DNA of 64,000 nt from Dolomedes plantarius (taxonomy: Eukaryota; Arthropoda; Arachnida; Araneae; Dolomedidae). The notes under the pieces are model-generated. The model made no database searches. It was not told where the DNA came from and saw only the letters and a program-made list of their open reading frames with translations. The DNA lies in the NCBI GenBank assembly GCA_907164885.2, contig OU015492.1, positions 197,101,460 through 197,165,459 on the forward strand. Direction: 5' to 3'. The position numbers and the translations under genes were made by a program. Below are positions 10,912 to 23,358 of the stretch, one piece after another; the stretch's first letter is position 1; every line of letters begins with the position of its first letter.

Positions 10912-12142
10912 ATTTTACACTATTTATGATATGATAGCAAGCTTTTGGGACGCATAATTGTTTTAATAATGTATCTTTATTTTTCTTTCAAAAACTTTAT
11001 GATAAGTTCAAACTATTTCTACGGCCATTTTATTTTTAGTAAATTCATTAATTTTTTTTTTAAATTTTTCAGATGAATAGTTGTTTAGTTGAATAGTGTG
11101 ATGTTAGTTGAAGTTTAGTGAACATTATTAGTTGAATAGTGTTTTAAAATACTGTGCGAGGCAATTTAGAGAATAAGAAGCATTAACTGTAAGTGAACAG
11201 ATTTTTAATCTCTATAAGAAACAATGTTCACTCTCTTTTTAAAGCTTATATGAAATGAAATCGTCTTCCATAGAAAAGAAAATCGATGAAATGGTTGTGA
11301 CACCGCTAGATATCCGAGTCACTGAACAATATTTTTCATACCCAAAAATATTTTTTAAAAAATACCCATCAAATTACCTTCAGGCTACTTGAAAGGTTAT
11401 ATGTGATACATATTCTTTTTTGTGCTCAGACTTCAATTTCATGTGCTGATATCTATACCAGAATATACATTCCAGAGACTGACTTCATAATTTCTTTTTC
11501 AATTAACTTTAATATTTTTTTTGCAGTCTACCTGCTTTTACAGACATAAAGCTAATAGATTTATATAATCATGAAATTATTTAATTGCTTATCTAATAGT
11601 TTAAATGCATATAATTTTCAATATATTACATTTTTAAAAAAAATATTCAATTTTTAACTAAAAGTATATTTTAATTAAATATGAAATGGCAAAATTTACA
11701 AATATTAGCTACGTTAAAATGATGGATAAATAATATATTTAAGATATTTGGAACTAATAAAACTATAAGGTTCTTTTAATAGTAAGTGAAACAAAAAGAC
11801 CAAAATCTTTTCAATCTCGAATTCTAACGTTATGGTGCATTTCACACCATGTTTTGGGGCACCATGGTTGAAAACCACTAAAGGATGAAAAATAATTTAA
11901 AATCCGAAATACTCTGCTGACTCTAGGAGTTTCGAATGAGATTTACTCAATCTGTATTACAAATAATACCTAGGTGACATATATGAACATTTGTTTTTAG
12001 TTTAACGCTTTACATTTAAGTGTTACTATAAAGTTTCTAATGTTCTAATAATTCACTATAGAGAGTTCTAATGATTGATTCAACACTCCTTGTAATAATT
12101 GTTTTTATAAACTTTATGTTTATTTTTTTTATATTTTTAATG
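10912..12142. other. Non-coding DNA with one hAT-type end
   Basis: No gene is visible. On the minus strand a terminal sequence TAGTGGTTTTCAACCATGG starts at 11880. It resembles the inverted repeat of hAT elements (usual form CAGTGGTTCTCAACC). I could not find its partner end. Confidence 0.45.
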
Positions 12143-12280
12143 TGTCTCGACTGGATGTGAGTACGTTAAATCTTTAGACCGGAAAGCCCTTCTAGGAAGT
12201 CAGAGGGAGTGGGAGAAGGTACGAACCCCCTCAGATGTCGCCCCTGGGGTTGCTCGGTCAAAATTGAGGTAGCACCAGCG
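12143..12280 (+). repeat. SINE family A body fragment
   Basis: This matches the body of the SINE at 1186-1534 in the opposite orientation, sharing TTAAATC, AGACCGGAAAG and GTCAAAATTG blocks. The tRNA head and the tail are missing. Confidence 0.7.
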
Positions 12281-15035
12281 TGGGGTGTTGGTTCATTTAT
12301 ATAATGCCCCCCGTTGAAAAAAAAACCCAATGATTGTCACGGTTAATGTGAAAATGTCTTCGTTGACAAGTGCCCCGCATTGGCAAACAAACATGTTTTT
12401 GATGTAAAGCGTATCACATTTTTTACGATTATAAGCATTTTTATTAAAATAAAACAAGCATTATTTGAAACAAGTCCTGCTGTTTCGACGTCTAAGTTTA
12501 AAAATGACTTGCAATTATAAATTTAAGGTAAAAAGTTTATTTATGTAAGCTCTTGCAAAATGGGTGTTCTACTTTTAAAACATTTTTCTGATTTTTTTTC
12601 TTTGATATACGTATATATCAACTTTGATATAATATATGTATACCTTTTAAATATTGGAGTTTTTTTGTCTGCATCTATTCTTTCCTGTTCACTCATTACA
12701 TATTTATCAGGAAAACTCAAACTTCCTTTGGCAAAATGTTAATTTATACTTTCAATTATAACTTTACAGAAAGGGCAAGTTACGATTCAATTATGAAATC
12801 TACCTGAAGTGACAGACGTGCAGTGTATCTACGTAGCGTGCAGATCTGAAGTCAAGGACGTTGAATATTAAAGAATTTTCACTTAAAATAACTAATAAAC
12901 CAGACAGAAAAGTATATGAAAACCGATTATAGAGTATGTAAACTAAGGAAATGTAATTTATTTCCCACTAATATTATTATATCTTAAAAATATGTCACTG
13001 TGGTATTATGTGCCATGTGTTGTACTGTTATTATTAACCCCATGAATTACAAATGAAGTCTTAACTCTTTAAGAAAGAATCGCCGATTCTAAAAACCTGA
13101 TGTTTTTGTTCATCTCAAGATATTATATTTTAACTCGTTAAACTTATTCTGTATTAACATTCAAACAACATCTATATTGACACTATGTCAGCTACCCGTA
13201 TTTTTTTAAACGGGTATAATATACATACGACTGTAATTATAAGTAAGCGGTTGAAGAGTGTATATTGGTATCTGAGGAGTACTAATGCGTTGCAAGTTAC
13301 TATCAACAAGACTTTTTACTGGATTTTTTTAAGAGGATGCATACTTACATTGAGTGTGTGATACGGTGCATACACAAAGAAAATGCAGTTTGATCTTACG
13401 CCAAAATGCTGTCCCTAACTGTATATTCATTTACCAACTGATAGAAACAAACAATTCTGACCTTGAGACTTTTTGGAATGTCAACCCCGCCACTGGTCAT
13501 TTGTGAGTCCAGCAACTAAAAAAATATCATTTTAGTTTTTTAGCGTATCTGCGGTGTGCACGACTAATTAGGTAACCGATTTCTAACACATCAAAAAGCA
13601 ATTATACCACCACTGTAAGAATAGAATGACAGTAAAATTATTTATGTAAATATGACCCATAATCACCTTCAACATAAGTCTAAACAATTCTACATCCTGA
13701 ACTACCTTGGTGATGTAAAGAAGGGCTATTTTCAAAGACTGTTCCACATATAATACCCTTTCTTTCTGAGCAAACGATACTGCGTTGGTCAGAAAAAAAA
13801 AAATTTTATTTGTTTGCGTTCTACTGGACTGATTTTTTTTCCTCAAAGAATTTTGTAATTCATTTGACTAAGACCCTTAACCATTCTTTTCAATGATCGA
13901 CGCCAACGTAATGATCGTCTGCCAGAGGATGTATATTCGCCCCTCCAACCCAGAACAAAGCTCTTCTTCCAACTGATTTACCCAGACGTCGAGAGGAAAT
14001 GCAACTTCAAATGACTTTCTCAGCGGAACACAAAAGCTTTATTACTTAAACATTTTGCATTATCTTATTCTATAGCTACATATCCTAGAACTTTCTTTTC
14101 TTGATTTTGTTTCATTCGGTATATTGCACATGTTTATTACATTTCTGTATACTGATTACTGAAAGAACTTTTTACAATTCCAGAAATATAAATATTTTAC
14201 ATAATAAAATAACTACTTTTCAAGCTAACACGGAACAGTGTATTTTGTTAAAAAAAGTTACAAAATTTTTCAAACGATGAATTTTTTTGAAAAATAATAT
14301 TTTTGATTAAATTACAAGACGATATCAAATATTTTAAAACTTTAGCATATTAACTCATAAGATAATTTTTAGAAGAATTAAAAAAGATCAAAGCTTTGAC
14401 TTATTTAAAAAAGCAAATTTGCCTTTTTAACACTTCTTATGCAAATACAGCGTAGTAAAAATAATAACATATTATTGACCTTTAACAAAAAACTTCAATT
14501 AGTCACATTCAATTTAATGTCATAATCCTTCTTTAATATGACATTTTTAAAAATGAATTCAAAAGGATAAACTATTGACGTTTTCTTTCACTTTAAAGGA
14601 GCAAATATCTGTATAAAGATAAAATGTATCGCTTAAATTTACAAACATTAAGCAGAAAATTAATTTCTCCTCTTTTGATACTTTTTTCCCCTAAAATCAC
14701 TAAGAAATCCCTTTGATGTGATTGATTGCAACAAAGCAATCAAACTCCGTCGTCTAGGGTAACTCAGATTGCGTTAAGGGATTTTGCTTCAGTATTCAAT
14801 GCGAGATAGATTGATCGGAGGAGTAAGTGAAGGCTCTATAGGAGGAGTTGGATTTTTGTTCTGTTAAAGGAAAGGGGAATCTAATTCTCTTCAGACCATG
14901 ACTAATCCTTTTGATGGAAATATTTTGACATTTATCTTTATTTAACCTAAAGAAATGTGTTTCTAGATACATCGCAATACTAAGATCTAACTCTATTCAA
15001 TTATTTTACCAGACATGAAGTTCTGTCATTTAAGT
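12281..15035. other. A+T-rich non-coding stretch
   Basis: I see no supportable gene or element. The 60- to 87-codon ORFs at 12560 and 13583 are low-complexity. A slightly more G+C-rich patch near 13880-14030 is not identifiable. Confidence 0.5.
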
Positions 15036-15161
15036 GATTAAGACAAGGGTTCCTTACCTTTTTTTTTTTTGCATCGACCCCTTTTAAAAGAACGATTTTC
15101 TTCATCGACCCCCTCACATTTTTCTCTATAATATTCAGCATACAGCATAATTATAATACTA

Positions 15162-15523
15162 CAGAGGCTGTTCGCACATTTTTAGACGATTTTGGTAAGC
15201 GGTAATAAAAAATCGTTTGCTGCAAAAGACATAATTGCAATTGTACTATGTTTTTAAAAGTCAAAATTATCGTCTACGGCTTGAAAGTTTTGTTTTTATT
15301 CAAAATGGCGTTTTTAACGAAGCAGTGGTTCGAAGGCTACATTTATGCTCTTTCCGAAGTGAAATATGCATACTCCGTTATCCAAAAACGATGTGAGAGT
15401 CATGGTTTTGTGATATCTAAAGCGTAGATAGGTAATATCGTCAACAAGAAAGGAAAAAAACGTCAAATTGGAGCCTCAAGTGGGACAAAAATTCCAAACA
15501 AGTATCCAAGGAAAAAAAGGTAC
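15162..15523 (+). mobile_element. Mariner-type DD41D element, 5' fragment
   Basis: This repeats the first 360 bp of the full element at 15832: the same inverted repeat start CAGAGGCTGTTCGCACAT after TA, and the same transposase N-terminus from the ATG at 15305. A TAG replaces a sense codon near 15425. It stops matching after a GGAAAAAAAGGTAC junction, and no right end is present before the second copy. Confidence 0.85.
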
Positions 15524-15678
15524 ACGCGTAAGAAGTGAAACTTCTTCAGGTCATTGCTTTTTTTTTCTTGGTGTTTAAAATAAATAGGATAGATGAGGTA
15601 TGAGCAAAAGAAAATCTTTTGTTTTAAACAAAAACTATTTTATTATAGAGCTATTTAAAAAAGCAGTATCATTATAAG

Positions 15679-15700
15679 TATTATTATTATTATTATTATT
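15679..15700. repeat. (ATT)n microsatellite
   Basis: About seven uninterrupted ATT units lie in the spacer between the two DD41D copies. Confidence 0.85.
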
Positions 15701-15831
15701 CAAATTCATTTATTAGAAGAGAATTATTATTTTACACTTTTGTAATCAAAGGCTTATGATAAATAAAATAAGAAAGATATGTTTTACATTCAACATGATC
15801 CAGGAACCTTGTGAAAACTGCATCAATTGTA

Positions 15832-17132
15832 CAGAGGCTGTTCGCACATTTTTTAGACGATTTTGGTAAGCGGTAATAAAAATTCGTTTGCTGAAAAAGA
15901 AATAATTGCAATTGTACTATGTTTTTAAAAGTCAAAATTATCGTCTACGGCTTGAAAGTTTTGTTTTTATTCGAAATGGCGTTTTTAACAAAGCAGTGGT
16001 TCGAAGGCTACATTTATGCTCTTTCCGAAGAGAAATATGCATACTCCGTTATCCAAAAACGTTGTGAGAGTCATGGTTTTGTGATATCTAAAGCGTCGAA
16101 AGGTAATATCGTCAACAAGAAAGGAAAAAAAAGTCAAACTGGAGCCTCAAGTGGTACAAAAATTCCAAACAAGTATCCAAGGAAAAAACGGACATCTTCG
16201 ACTATTGCAAAGGTGCGTTGTTTAATGTTAAAAAAAATCCCCCTAGTCAAAGGACAGTTGCAAAATCATTAAAATGCTCGGCGTCCACTGTAAACAAAAT
16301 GAAAACGTTGATTTAAATCTTAAGAAAGCGAAAAAACACAATGTGCATCGTCTTCTTAGAAATCATATCGCTGAACGCAGGACACGCTGCAGAATTCTAT
16401 ATGAGAAACACTTATACAAAGAAAAATGGAAAACAATTGTCACATGGTAGATGAATCATGGGTGTATTTAAATGATTGCAACAAAAAAAGAGCCGTTTAT
16501 TATCATAAAAGGGGAGAAAAAATTTAAGTACATGGTTCAAAGAATCGAAAGAAAGTTTTTCTAAGGGATTCATGATTGTTGCTGGTTTTTCTTATAATGG
16601 CAAGTTAAAAATAAAGAGAGTGGAAAAAAATGTCAAGATTAACTCCAAATACTATCAGAAACATATTTTATCGCCAATTTTTCTGAATGAAATACCATCG
16701 CTTTACCCACAGTGCCATCAATCTGTGAGACTCCATCAGGATAAAGCTAGCAGTCACACATCAAAATCCACTGTAAATTTCCTAAAAGAAATGGAACAAA
16801 AAACTGGTATCAAGGCCATACCCTTCACTGATATCCCTATTAAATCTCCCGATGTATCACCTATGGATTTTTGTGCTTTCGGACTTTTAAAATCTGCATT
16901 ATCCAAACGTCGTCCCAAAACCCTTACAGGACTCCGGAAAGCTGTTCAGGAGGAATGGGATAGAATACCTTTTCTGACACTTCAAAAGGCATTATTATCC
17001 TGGAAATTGCGATGTCGAAAGATAGTTCAGAATAAGGGATTTCAAATAGAACATTTAAAACACAAGAATTTTATGTAATTTAGTTTTGTGAATACAATAT
17101 ACATCGTCTAAAAAATGTGTGAACAGCCTCTG
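15832..17132 (+). mobile_element. Mariner-type DD41D (rosa-like) element, full length
   Basis: This 1,301-bp element is bounded by near-identical inverted repeats starting CAGAGGCTGTTC and reaching TTTTTTAGACGAT, about 30 bp. TA lies on both sides (15830-15831 and 17133-17134). It contains one decayed transposase on the plus strand. The D-to-D spacing of 41 puts it near the rosa (DD41D) mariner group. Confidence 0.9.
15976..17078 (+). pseudogene. DD41D mariner-type transposase, broken
   Basis: The N-terminal half starts at the ATG at 15976 (MAFLTKQWFEGYIYALSE) and is open to 16272, where a frameshift ends it. The middle is broken by several stops. Then 16572-17078 is open to the natural C terminus. 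Catalytic residues are Asp in HMVDESWVYL (codon 16450), Asp in LHQDKASSH (codon 16740) and Asp in DVSPMDFCAF (codon 16866). Exactly 41 residues separate the last two. By alignment with mariner DD34D enzymes the third Asp is the one in PMD. All three catalytic Asp remain, so decay came through indels and nonsense changes, not loss of the active site. Confidence 0.88.
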
Positions 17133-17860
17133 TAATAATTGCACATAAAACTCTTAAAAATAACAATTTGACTAAGAATATGAGCAAAAAACTAGAAAAA
17201 GTGGTTCATTAGGTTTATGTTTTACAATTTTTGTACTACTTTCATTTTTAATTTCCCAAACATAAACAAGATTTTAGAAACAGATTGCAATTGCAGAAAC
17301 ATCGCCGAGAGAAAAACGAAACTGCTTCTGATTAGTTGCATCGGGAGGTCTCATGTGCTATCCAGTGGATTTCCCCTGTTCTTCATAGTGTTGGTACACA
17401 AATAAAAGCGTGCGGTAGCATTCGAGGCATATACAAAAGCTTCATGGCATTCGGCTTAAGATGCGTGGATAACTCCGCCCTATGCAAATCTGTATTTATA
17501 CATATTAAATTAATTTATCCCAAAAATTAAATTAAATTTTAAAACAGAAAAATTTAGCATAGACCCAGAATATACCCCTGGAATACTATAGACCCTTTTT
17601 AAACTTCCATCAACTCCTAGGGGTCTACATGGACCCCTTTGGGAATCCCTGGACTAAGATATGTAATGATATTTTCAAAAAATTTTATGAATTTACATTA
17701 AACAGATAAAAGAAGTCTCTAAAAATAATCTCATCGTCTTAATAGCCCTGTAAAATATAATTTTCGAAATATAAACATCTAAATTAAACTTATTAATAGT
17801 TTAAATAGTTTTAGTGATGAACAAACTCCAAGTTCGTCTCGTAAAAAAGACCATCTCGAA

Positions 17861-17889
17861 AAGTTGAGGCATGGCAGATGCCTCAACTT
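17861..17889. other. Perfect hairpin inside a larger inverted pair
   Basis: AAGTTGAGGCAT (17861-17872) and its exact complement (17878-17889) flank a five-base loop. A second 10-base inverted pair, CGTAAAAAAG at 17840-17849 and CTTTTTTACG at 17911-17920, surrounds it. A CTAA followed by T lies at 17895-17899, which could be a Helitron-like 3' end, but no matching 5' end was found. Confidence 0.5.
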
Positions 17890-18600
17890 GGCCTCTAATG
17901 AGCCCTGCAACTTTTTTACGCATGCAAATATATGTTTTATAGTATGTCATTTATTTGGCATGTTTCTAGTGAATGCAACCAGTAGGCCTTTAAGATAAGG
18001 CTTTATTTTTGCTAATGAAAAAGAACAGTTGACAATTAAAGCTCCCGAACATTTTCACTTTATTTTTTACTTAATACTTTTGAAAGTTAATGCTTCCAAA
18101 AACAGAGCAAATGATCCTTAAACACTTAGCAAATGATATTTAAAACTCCTGGTCTCCTGTTATTTTTAGTCGACAGTACCAACTGCGTTTTACTGTTATT
18201 TTATTGTTAATAATAATATTAACTCAAACATATTTTTTTAAAAATGCCTTCGACTCTTCGACTTTCGGAAGATATGTCCGAAAAGGAGTCGTATCGCCAA
18301 CCATCACTACAATGTTATTACGGATACGGATTTACAAAATAATTTGTTTATTTGGTGTGATTTTAAGAAACGCGACGGTAAATCGCGACTAAATGCTATG
18401 TATGAATATTGCAGGCCGGAAGAGACTGGGGGATTATTAAAGCTTCCCTGCGCATCTCTTTTGTTTTTTACTATACTCCATGCCTTTTGCAATTATTTTG
18501 TTATCAGTATAGGGCAATGTCTCGCAGCATGTCACATCTCAACTCTTGCAGATTTTACTTCTTGTTTGGCGAGGAGTGGCAAAAAATTGCATAATTTAAC

Positions 18601-18876
18601 ATGGCGTTCAATGAGCATTCTTACAGCTTGTTGAATAAAATGCTCTCAGATTGCGCAATGTCTTTAGATACGGTATCTAAACAAAGGTATATCACTAAAT
18701 TAAACATTCAGGTACAGCCCGGAAAGGTTTATTCAGTATGTGAGCCGTATTTATTGACAGAGGAAGACTGGAGTTACGATACAAGACGCTGGCCTGAAGT
18801 AACTTATCCTGATATCTATACATATCTCAACATAATAATAATCATTCTCAACGAAAAAATGATTATATTCTCTTAA
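18601..18876 (+). CDS. Unidentified ORF, possible exon or element fragment
   Basis: This 91-codon frame starts at an ATG in good context (AACATGG). It has a mixed, protein-like composition for its first 77 residues, including SVCEPYLLTEEDWSY and RWPEVTYPDIYTYL, before it dissolves into Ile/Asn-rich sequence. The WPxVxYxDIYxYL shape reminds me of a motif in uncharacterised arthropod proteins linked to mobile elements, but I cannot name the family. No splice donor is obvious at the point where the composition changes, near 18830. It may be the 5' piece of a decayed element gene or a chance frame. Confidence 0.3.
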   Translation: MAFNEHSYSLLNKMLSDCAMSLDTVSKQRYITKLNIQVQPGKVYSVCEPYLLTEEDWSYDTRRWPEVTYPDIYTYLNIIIIILNEKMIIFS

Positions 18877-19880
18877 ACCTTGCGAAATATTTTAAAAGTG
18901 TTAAAATACCTGTTACATACAACTAATATGAGGAATTTTATAAATAAACTTAAATTATTTAACTCAAAATGAAGGTATCACCCAAAAACACATGCAAACG
19001 CATAGGAACTGCTTCTGTTTTCTGCCACCCGATAATGACGTCATCTATAGCAGACGAACACTGACTTAGCCAGTGACGTTGCGACGTTTCGCCTTATATG
19101 TGGATTAAATATCAGAAGCTGTGTCGGTTACACAGCTTCTGAAATTACGCAAGAGTGTCAGAGGATCTCGTAATTTTAAAGATCTTTGGCAAAAATTAGT
19201 TACATTTCTGACAATTAGGACTGTAACCTTATTAAGGATGCAAAAATGTGTCTCATACAAGTCTTGATTTGATTACACACGATTCTAGTAAATGTGACCG
19301 GTATATTGATATTTAATTACTTGTTTGTGTATCAGATGCGGAAACACAATTATTATTCATAATTAAATCTTCAGATCGCCTGCTCTTTGACTTTAATAAT
19401 TCTACGAGCCGTTTGATATATTTCATTATTAATAATAATATTTACACATATCTAAACATGCAACTGACACTTACATGAAGCTTTTGGCATCTGTCCGGAT
19501 AAAGCAAAAGTGTTAGAGTTTTCTGTAAATTTAAAGATCTCGGGGGTAAAGTGTTTAAATTGCCTCAAGTTAGCAATAAACCCTGTTACGCATGAAAAAA
19601 ATATATTTTCCAGAATGTCTTTCATTTAACTGAGGTTTCTCCGGTAAATGCGACCGATTAGTCGCTACTTAATGCATAATTTTTCTATCGAAGGCAAAAG
19701 CAGAATAATTCATAATTAAAGCCCCCACTATCCGGTCCTCAAACAAAATTTTAAAGGATGCACTTTTATGTTGAATATGTATATAATTTCATGCTATTAC
19801 ATTTGTTTTATTGAAATCAATGTAGTAGCATGAAAATCCCCAAATTGTATTTTTTGGAGTTAAATCTTTCTTAATTAGAC
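18877..19880. other. Non-coding stretch
   Basis: I see no gene or classified repeat. A TGACGTCA site occurs near 19034-19041. Confidence 0.5.
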
Positions 19881-19906
19881 CAACGATATATATATATATA
19901 TATGCA

Positions 19907-20857
19907 CTAGATTTATTACCCGGCTTCGCTCGGGATTGTTTCTGTTGTTATTTTTTTTTCAATGATTAGCCTCTTGTTATGATGTTCTAAAGTTATAACA
20001 ACTCTTAAACAAATTAATTTCATTTTTTCAATAATAAAAAATTCATTTATTAAATTATTTGTTATTTTAATACTTGCCAGAACACAACATTTTTTGTTTC
20101 TTTTTTATCATCTGCGACAAAGTATAATTCAGATTGATTACTTGCTCTAGACATTCCCATATATATAGCTGACCATGCGAAAACCATTCTTCTGTCACAT
20201 CCAGTCCAGTAACTTTGAATGGATTGAGAACACATTCAGTATTAAAACACAGCAAATCTGATAATTATTATTGAAAAAGTATGTACACATATTTCATGCT
20301 TGGAATACTTTCTCAAAACTAAATCATCTGCTACGTTTCAATGCCACTTTCAGACTTTCTTAATTAGAATATACACGTATTTCATGATTGTAATTCTTTC
20401 TCAAAACTAAACCGTCTGCTATGGATTGACAACACATTCAGTGAAAATGAATGACTTTCCATCTTTATATTTTCATATTTAAAAAGAAATATTCCGGCGT
20501 TGCCACGTAGATGAAAATAATATATCAAGTTCATCCTTGCATGCGCCAATATATGAATATATCCCGTTTTTAATTCTGTCTATTTATTTTTACGCAAATG
20601 TTATAATTTAATTGGCAACAATGAAATGTTAGAATGGCTTTGAACAAAAATATCCGCTGATACCGCGCAAACTTGTTTTAACATAATTCGGTAATGGAAG
20701 GTTGTAGCTGGATGAAAATAGTCACATTCATCCTGATTTTCCAAGCACATTTAACCGTATAAATTTCATCAAGATAGGACTCACGGTTCTTGAGTTTTTG
20801 TGACTCACACATACATACAAACATGACCCATTTCCCGTTTCTGCTTTATATATAAGA
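19907..20857 (-). mobile_element. Helitron, minus strand, non-autonomous
   Basis: Read on the minus strand, the element starts TCTTATATATAAAGCAG after an A (20858). It ends CTAG followed by T (19907-19910, then 19906). Eight bases before CTAG is a G+C-rich hairpin (CCCGAGCGAAGCCGGG). TC start, hairpin, CTRR end and insertion between A and T without a target duplication define Helitrons. The interior (about 950 bp) has no Rep/helicase ORF, so it would have needed enzymes in trans. A (TA)n run lies directly outside the 3' end. Confidence 0.75.
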
Positions 20858-20866
20858 TATATATGT

Positions 20867-21306
20867 AAAGTGAGCTACATTTTCCACTCCTCATTATGCA
20901 TAATCTTTTCGCCCGTGACGTCATACTAATGTGAAGCTTTCGCTCCATTTAAGACTGAGCTTTATTCATGACGAGACAGCAGAAGAAGAAACGTCGGCAA
21001 GAAGAAGAGGCGTCGGCCAGAAGAAGAAACGTTGGCTAGAAGAAGAAGTGGCAAGCAGGGGCGGCGGAACGAAGGTAGATCGTGAGCAGAGCGAGCCGAA
21101 TGGCCAGGGCCAGAGCCAGCAGACTCAGTGCAGAACGGGTGTAATGTCAGGTGCAGGTTTAAACGACGGGTTTTACTGTTTTAAAGAGAACAAGCTTCCA
21201 TACGTAATGCTGTATTGATCTATTTTTAAATGTGTACATGTGTCGTCCGTGTGTTTTAAATAAATGTTGTGGTTTTATGTTATCCTGCTCAGCCAGCTGA
21301 TTCCTG
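20867..21306 (+). repeat. Possible solo LTR or element end
   Basis: The segment carries a TGACGTCA site (20917-20924), a purine-rich GAAGAAGAA region and an AATAAA signal near 21261. It ends near CTGACCTACA, an arrangement like an LTR with promoter, R region and U5. I found no matching target duplication. The 95-codon frame at 20931 is a by-product of the GAAGAA repeats. Confidence 0.3.
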
Positions 21307-21312
21307 ACCTAC

Positions 21313-21334
21313 ATATGTGTGTGTGTGTGTGTGT
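21313..21334. repeat. (TG)n microsatellite
   Basis: A pure TG run marks the boundary between the possible LTR and the next repeat. Confidence 0.85.
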
Positions 21335-21339
21335 TCGTT

Positions 21340-21800
21340 CAGTTCCACAAAATAGGATATAAAGAAAAAAAAGGGAAGACAGAAAACGTAAGATAAATAA
21401 AAAAAGGAAAAATACGTTAAAATGGTGATATTGCTAATGATAAAATTCCACTAATCAAATATAAGCCTTTCAGTTAAAACAAAGTTTCAGAGTTTAAGCA
21501 ATTTTTCTTTGAGTTAACGTCAGTTTCTAGTCTAATATATTATTCTCGGTAATTTTATTCCCAACACGAAATAAATAACTAAGAAAAATTCCCTTCGCTT
21601 TTTCACTAGGATCCGAACATAAAATAATTTAAAGTAATTTATCTTGCAGTTTGCGAAAGCTCCACCCCATAAACAAGTTGCCTGGAAACAGATTGAAACT
21701 GCTCAGAACGCTTGGAACTGACGTATGAGGTCTTTTGATACTAGAGAAAACATAGTTAAAGACACTTTGGTTTGCGTAGCAGGAAAATTCAGACATTTTA
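21340..21800 (+). repeat. Unclassified dispersed repeat (copy 1)
   Basis: Ordered blocks are shared with 59530-59910: GCTAATGATAAAATTCCACT, a CAATTTATCTTG-like block, and TTGAAACTGCTCAGAACG-like text. The last 75 bp also resemble 22395-22475, beyond the LTR insertion. No coding frame or termini could be assigned. Confidence 0.55.
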
Positions 21801-21947
21801 TGTAGTATTTTATGTCTATATAAACTTCTGTTGTATGACCAGTAACATTATCCATTTATAAGAAAACGTTATATATTCAATATTTAAATTCTTCAATATT
21901 TAGTAAAAGAATATATAGAGAATTACTCACTTCTACCCGCACTTGGG

Positions 21948-22379
21948 TGTATATAATTTGAAGTGGCACTCTAAATGAATTTGATACAAACACAGTTTAT
22001 ACATGAAACAATGTTTATTGAATTCGTTGCACATATAGAATTTGCTTTTACGGCAATAAGCATACGTACTACTTGTACGGAATATATATTAGCATTCAAT
22101 AAAAATACACTTTGCAATACTCACAAATCAGCAGAAAGTCAAACCAGCAGTTCTGCCACGTAAACTTTGGGCCCCCTAAGCACAAGCGCCGGTTAACACT
22201 TGGAGCTGCTTACCTCGTAGCTCCCTCTCGCTTATCTATACCTTTAACAACCTTTCAACTTAAGCTGCTTGGTATTTATACCAAGCGCGTGTGCCGAAAT
22301 TAGCACATCTCAAGCAGCTTCTTTAATTCATTCACTCAAAAGTTCGATTCTTGAGAATCGAATCTTATGTATACTTACA
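21948..22379 (-). repeat. Solo LTR, family 2, minus strand
   Basis: Its minus strand aligns along its length with the solo LTR at 32454-32929. It begins TGTAAG and ends ATATACA. It keeps the palindromic TATA core (GCTTGGTATAAATACCAAGC on the minus strand) and the TTCGATTC/GAATCGAA inverted pair. No internal coding region is attached. The flanking four bases do not match, so the target duplication has decayed or the ends are shifted. Confidence 0.75.
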
Positions 22380-22730
22380 AATATACATAAGTTCTAGTGA
22401 CTGTGATGTCTTGATAACAAAGAAAACACAGTGAAATACAGTTTGGTTGGCGATTAGAAAATTAAGACATATTTAACGGAAAACGTCTATTCTTTAATGA
22501 CAACACATACTTTTATTTATTTATAGCACTATGTAAATTCAATAGGTACATATATTTCGCATTTATCAGCGATATCTTCCCACATGCGTGTGTGTGTGTG
22601 ATAAAAATTGAAAAAATAAAAAAATACAGATTTAGTTTCACTGTATATCGATTTACAAGCTTCCAATTCTATTAGTAATAACATGGCATACATATAACTG
22701 ACCTAGTGACCAATAATTCTCATACATATG

Positions 22731-23165
<435 letters not shown>

Positions 23166-23304
23166 ACTGAACTGTCACCCAGTGGGCTTGGGTTCAAATC
23201 CCGAATAAGGCTTGGTCGTTTCCGTGTCGTTCCCCTCAAAGGGAGCAATGTTGGCTGACTTATATGGTGCTCCCATAATAAAGTACCCAGTAAATCGCGG
23301 TGAA

Positions 23305-23308
<4 letters not shown>
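23166..23308 (+). repeat. SINE fragment with tRNA B box (family D)
   Basis: The piece contains a strong B box region (GGGTTCAAATCCCG, 23188-23201) followed by a body that recurs at about 25620-25690 (GACTTATATGGTGCTCCCA and GACTTATACGGTGCTCCCA forms). The A box half is lost in the neighbouring satellite. Confidence 0.65.

Positions 23309-23358
<50 letters not shown>

Larger units (their letters stand above)
15044..17651 (+). mobile_element. hAT-type element hosting two mariner-type insertions
   Basis: The left end CAAGGGTTCC and the inverted right end (CAGGGATTCC on the minus strand) form imperfect terminal repeats. They are flanked by 8-bp duplications GATTAAGA (15036-15043) and GACTAAGA (17652-17659), one base apart. 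Eight-base duplications and CAGGG-type ends are hallmarks of hAT transposons. Both subterminal regions are rich in GACCCC/GGGTC motifs. No hAT transposase is visible, so this was probably non-autonomous. Two DD41D mariner-type copies make up more than half of its present length. Confidence 0.75.
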
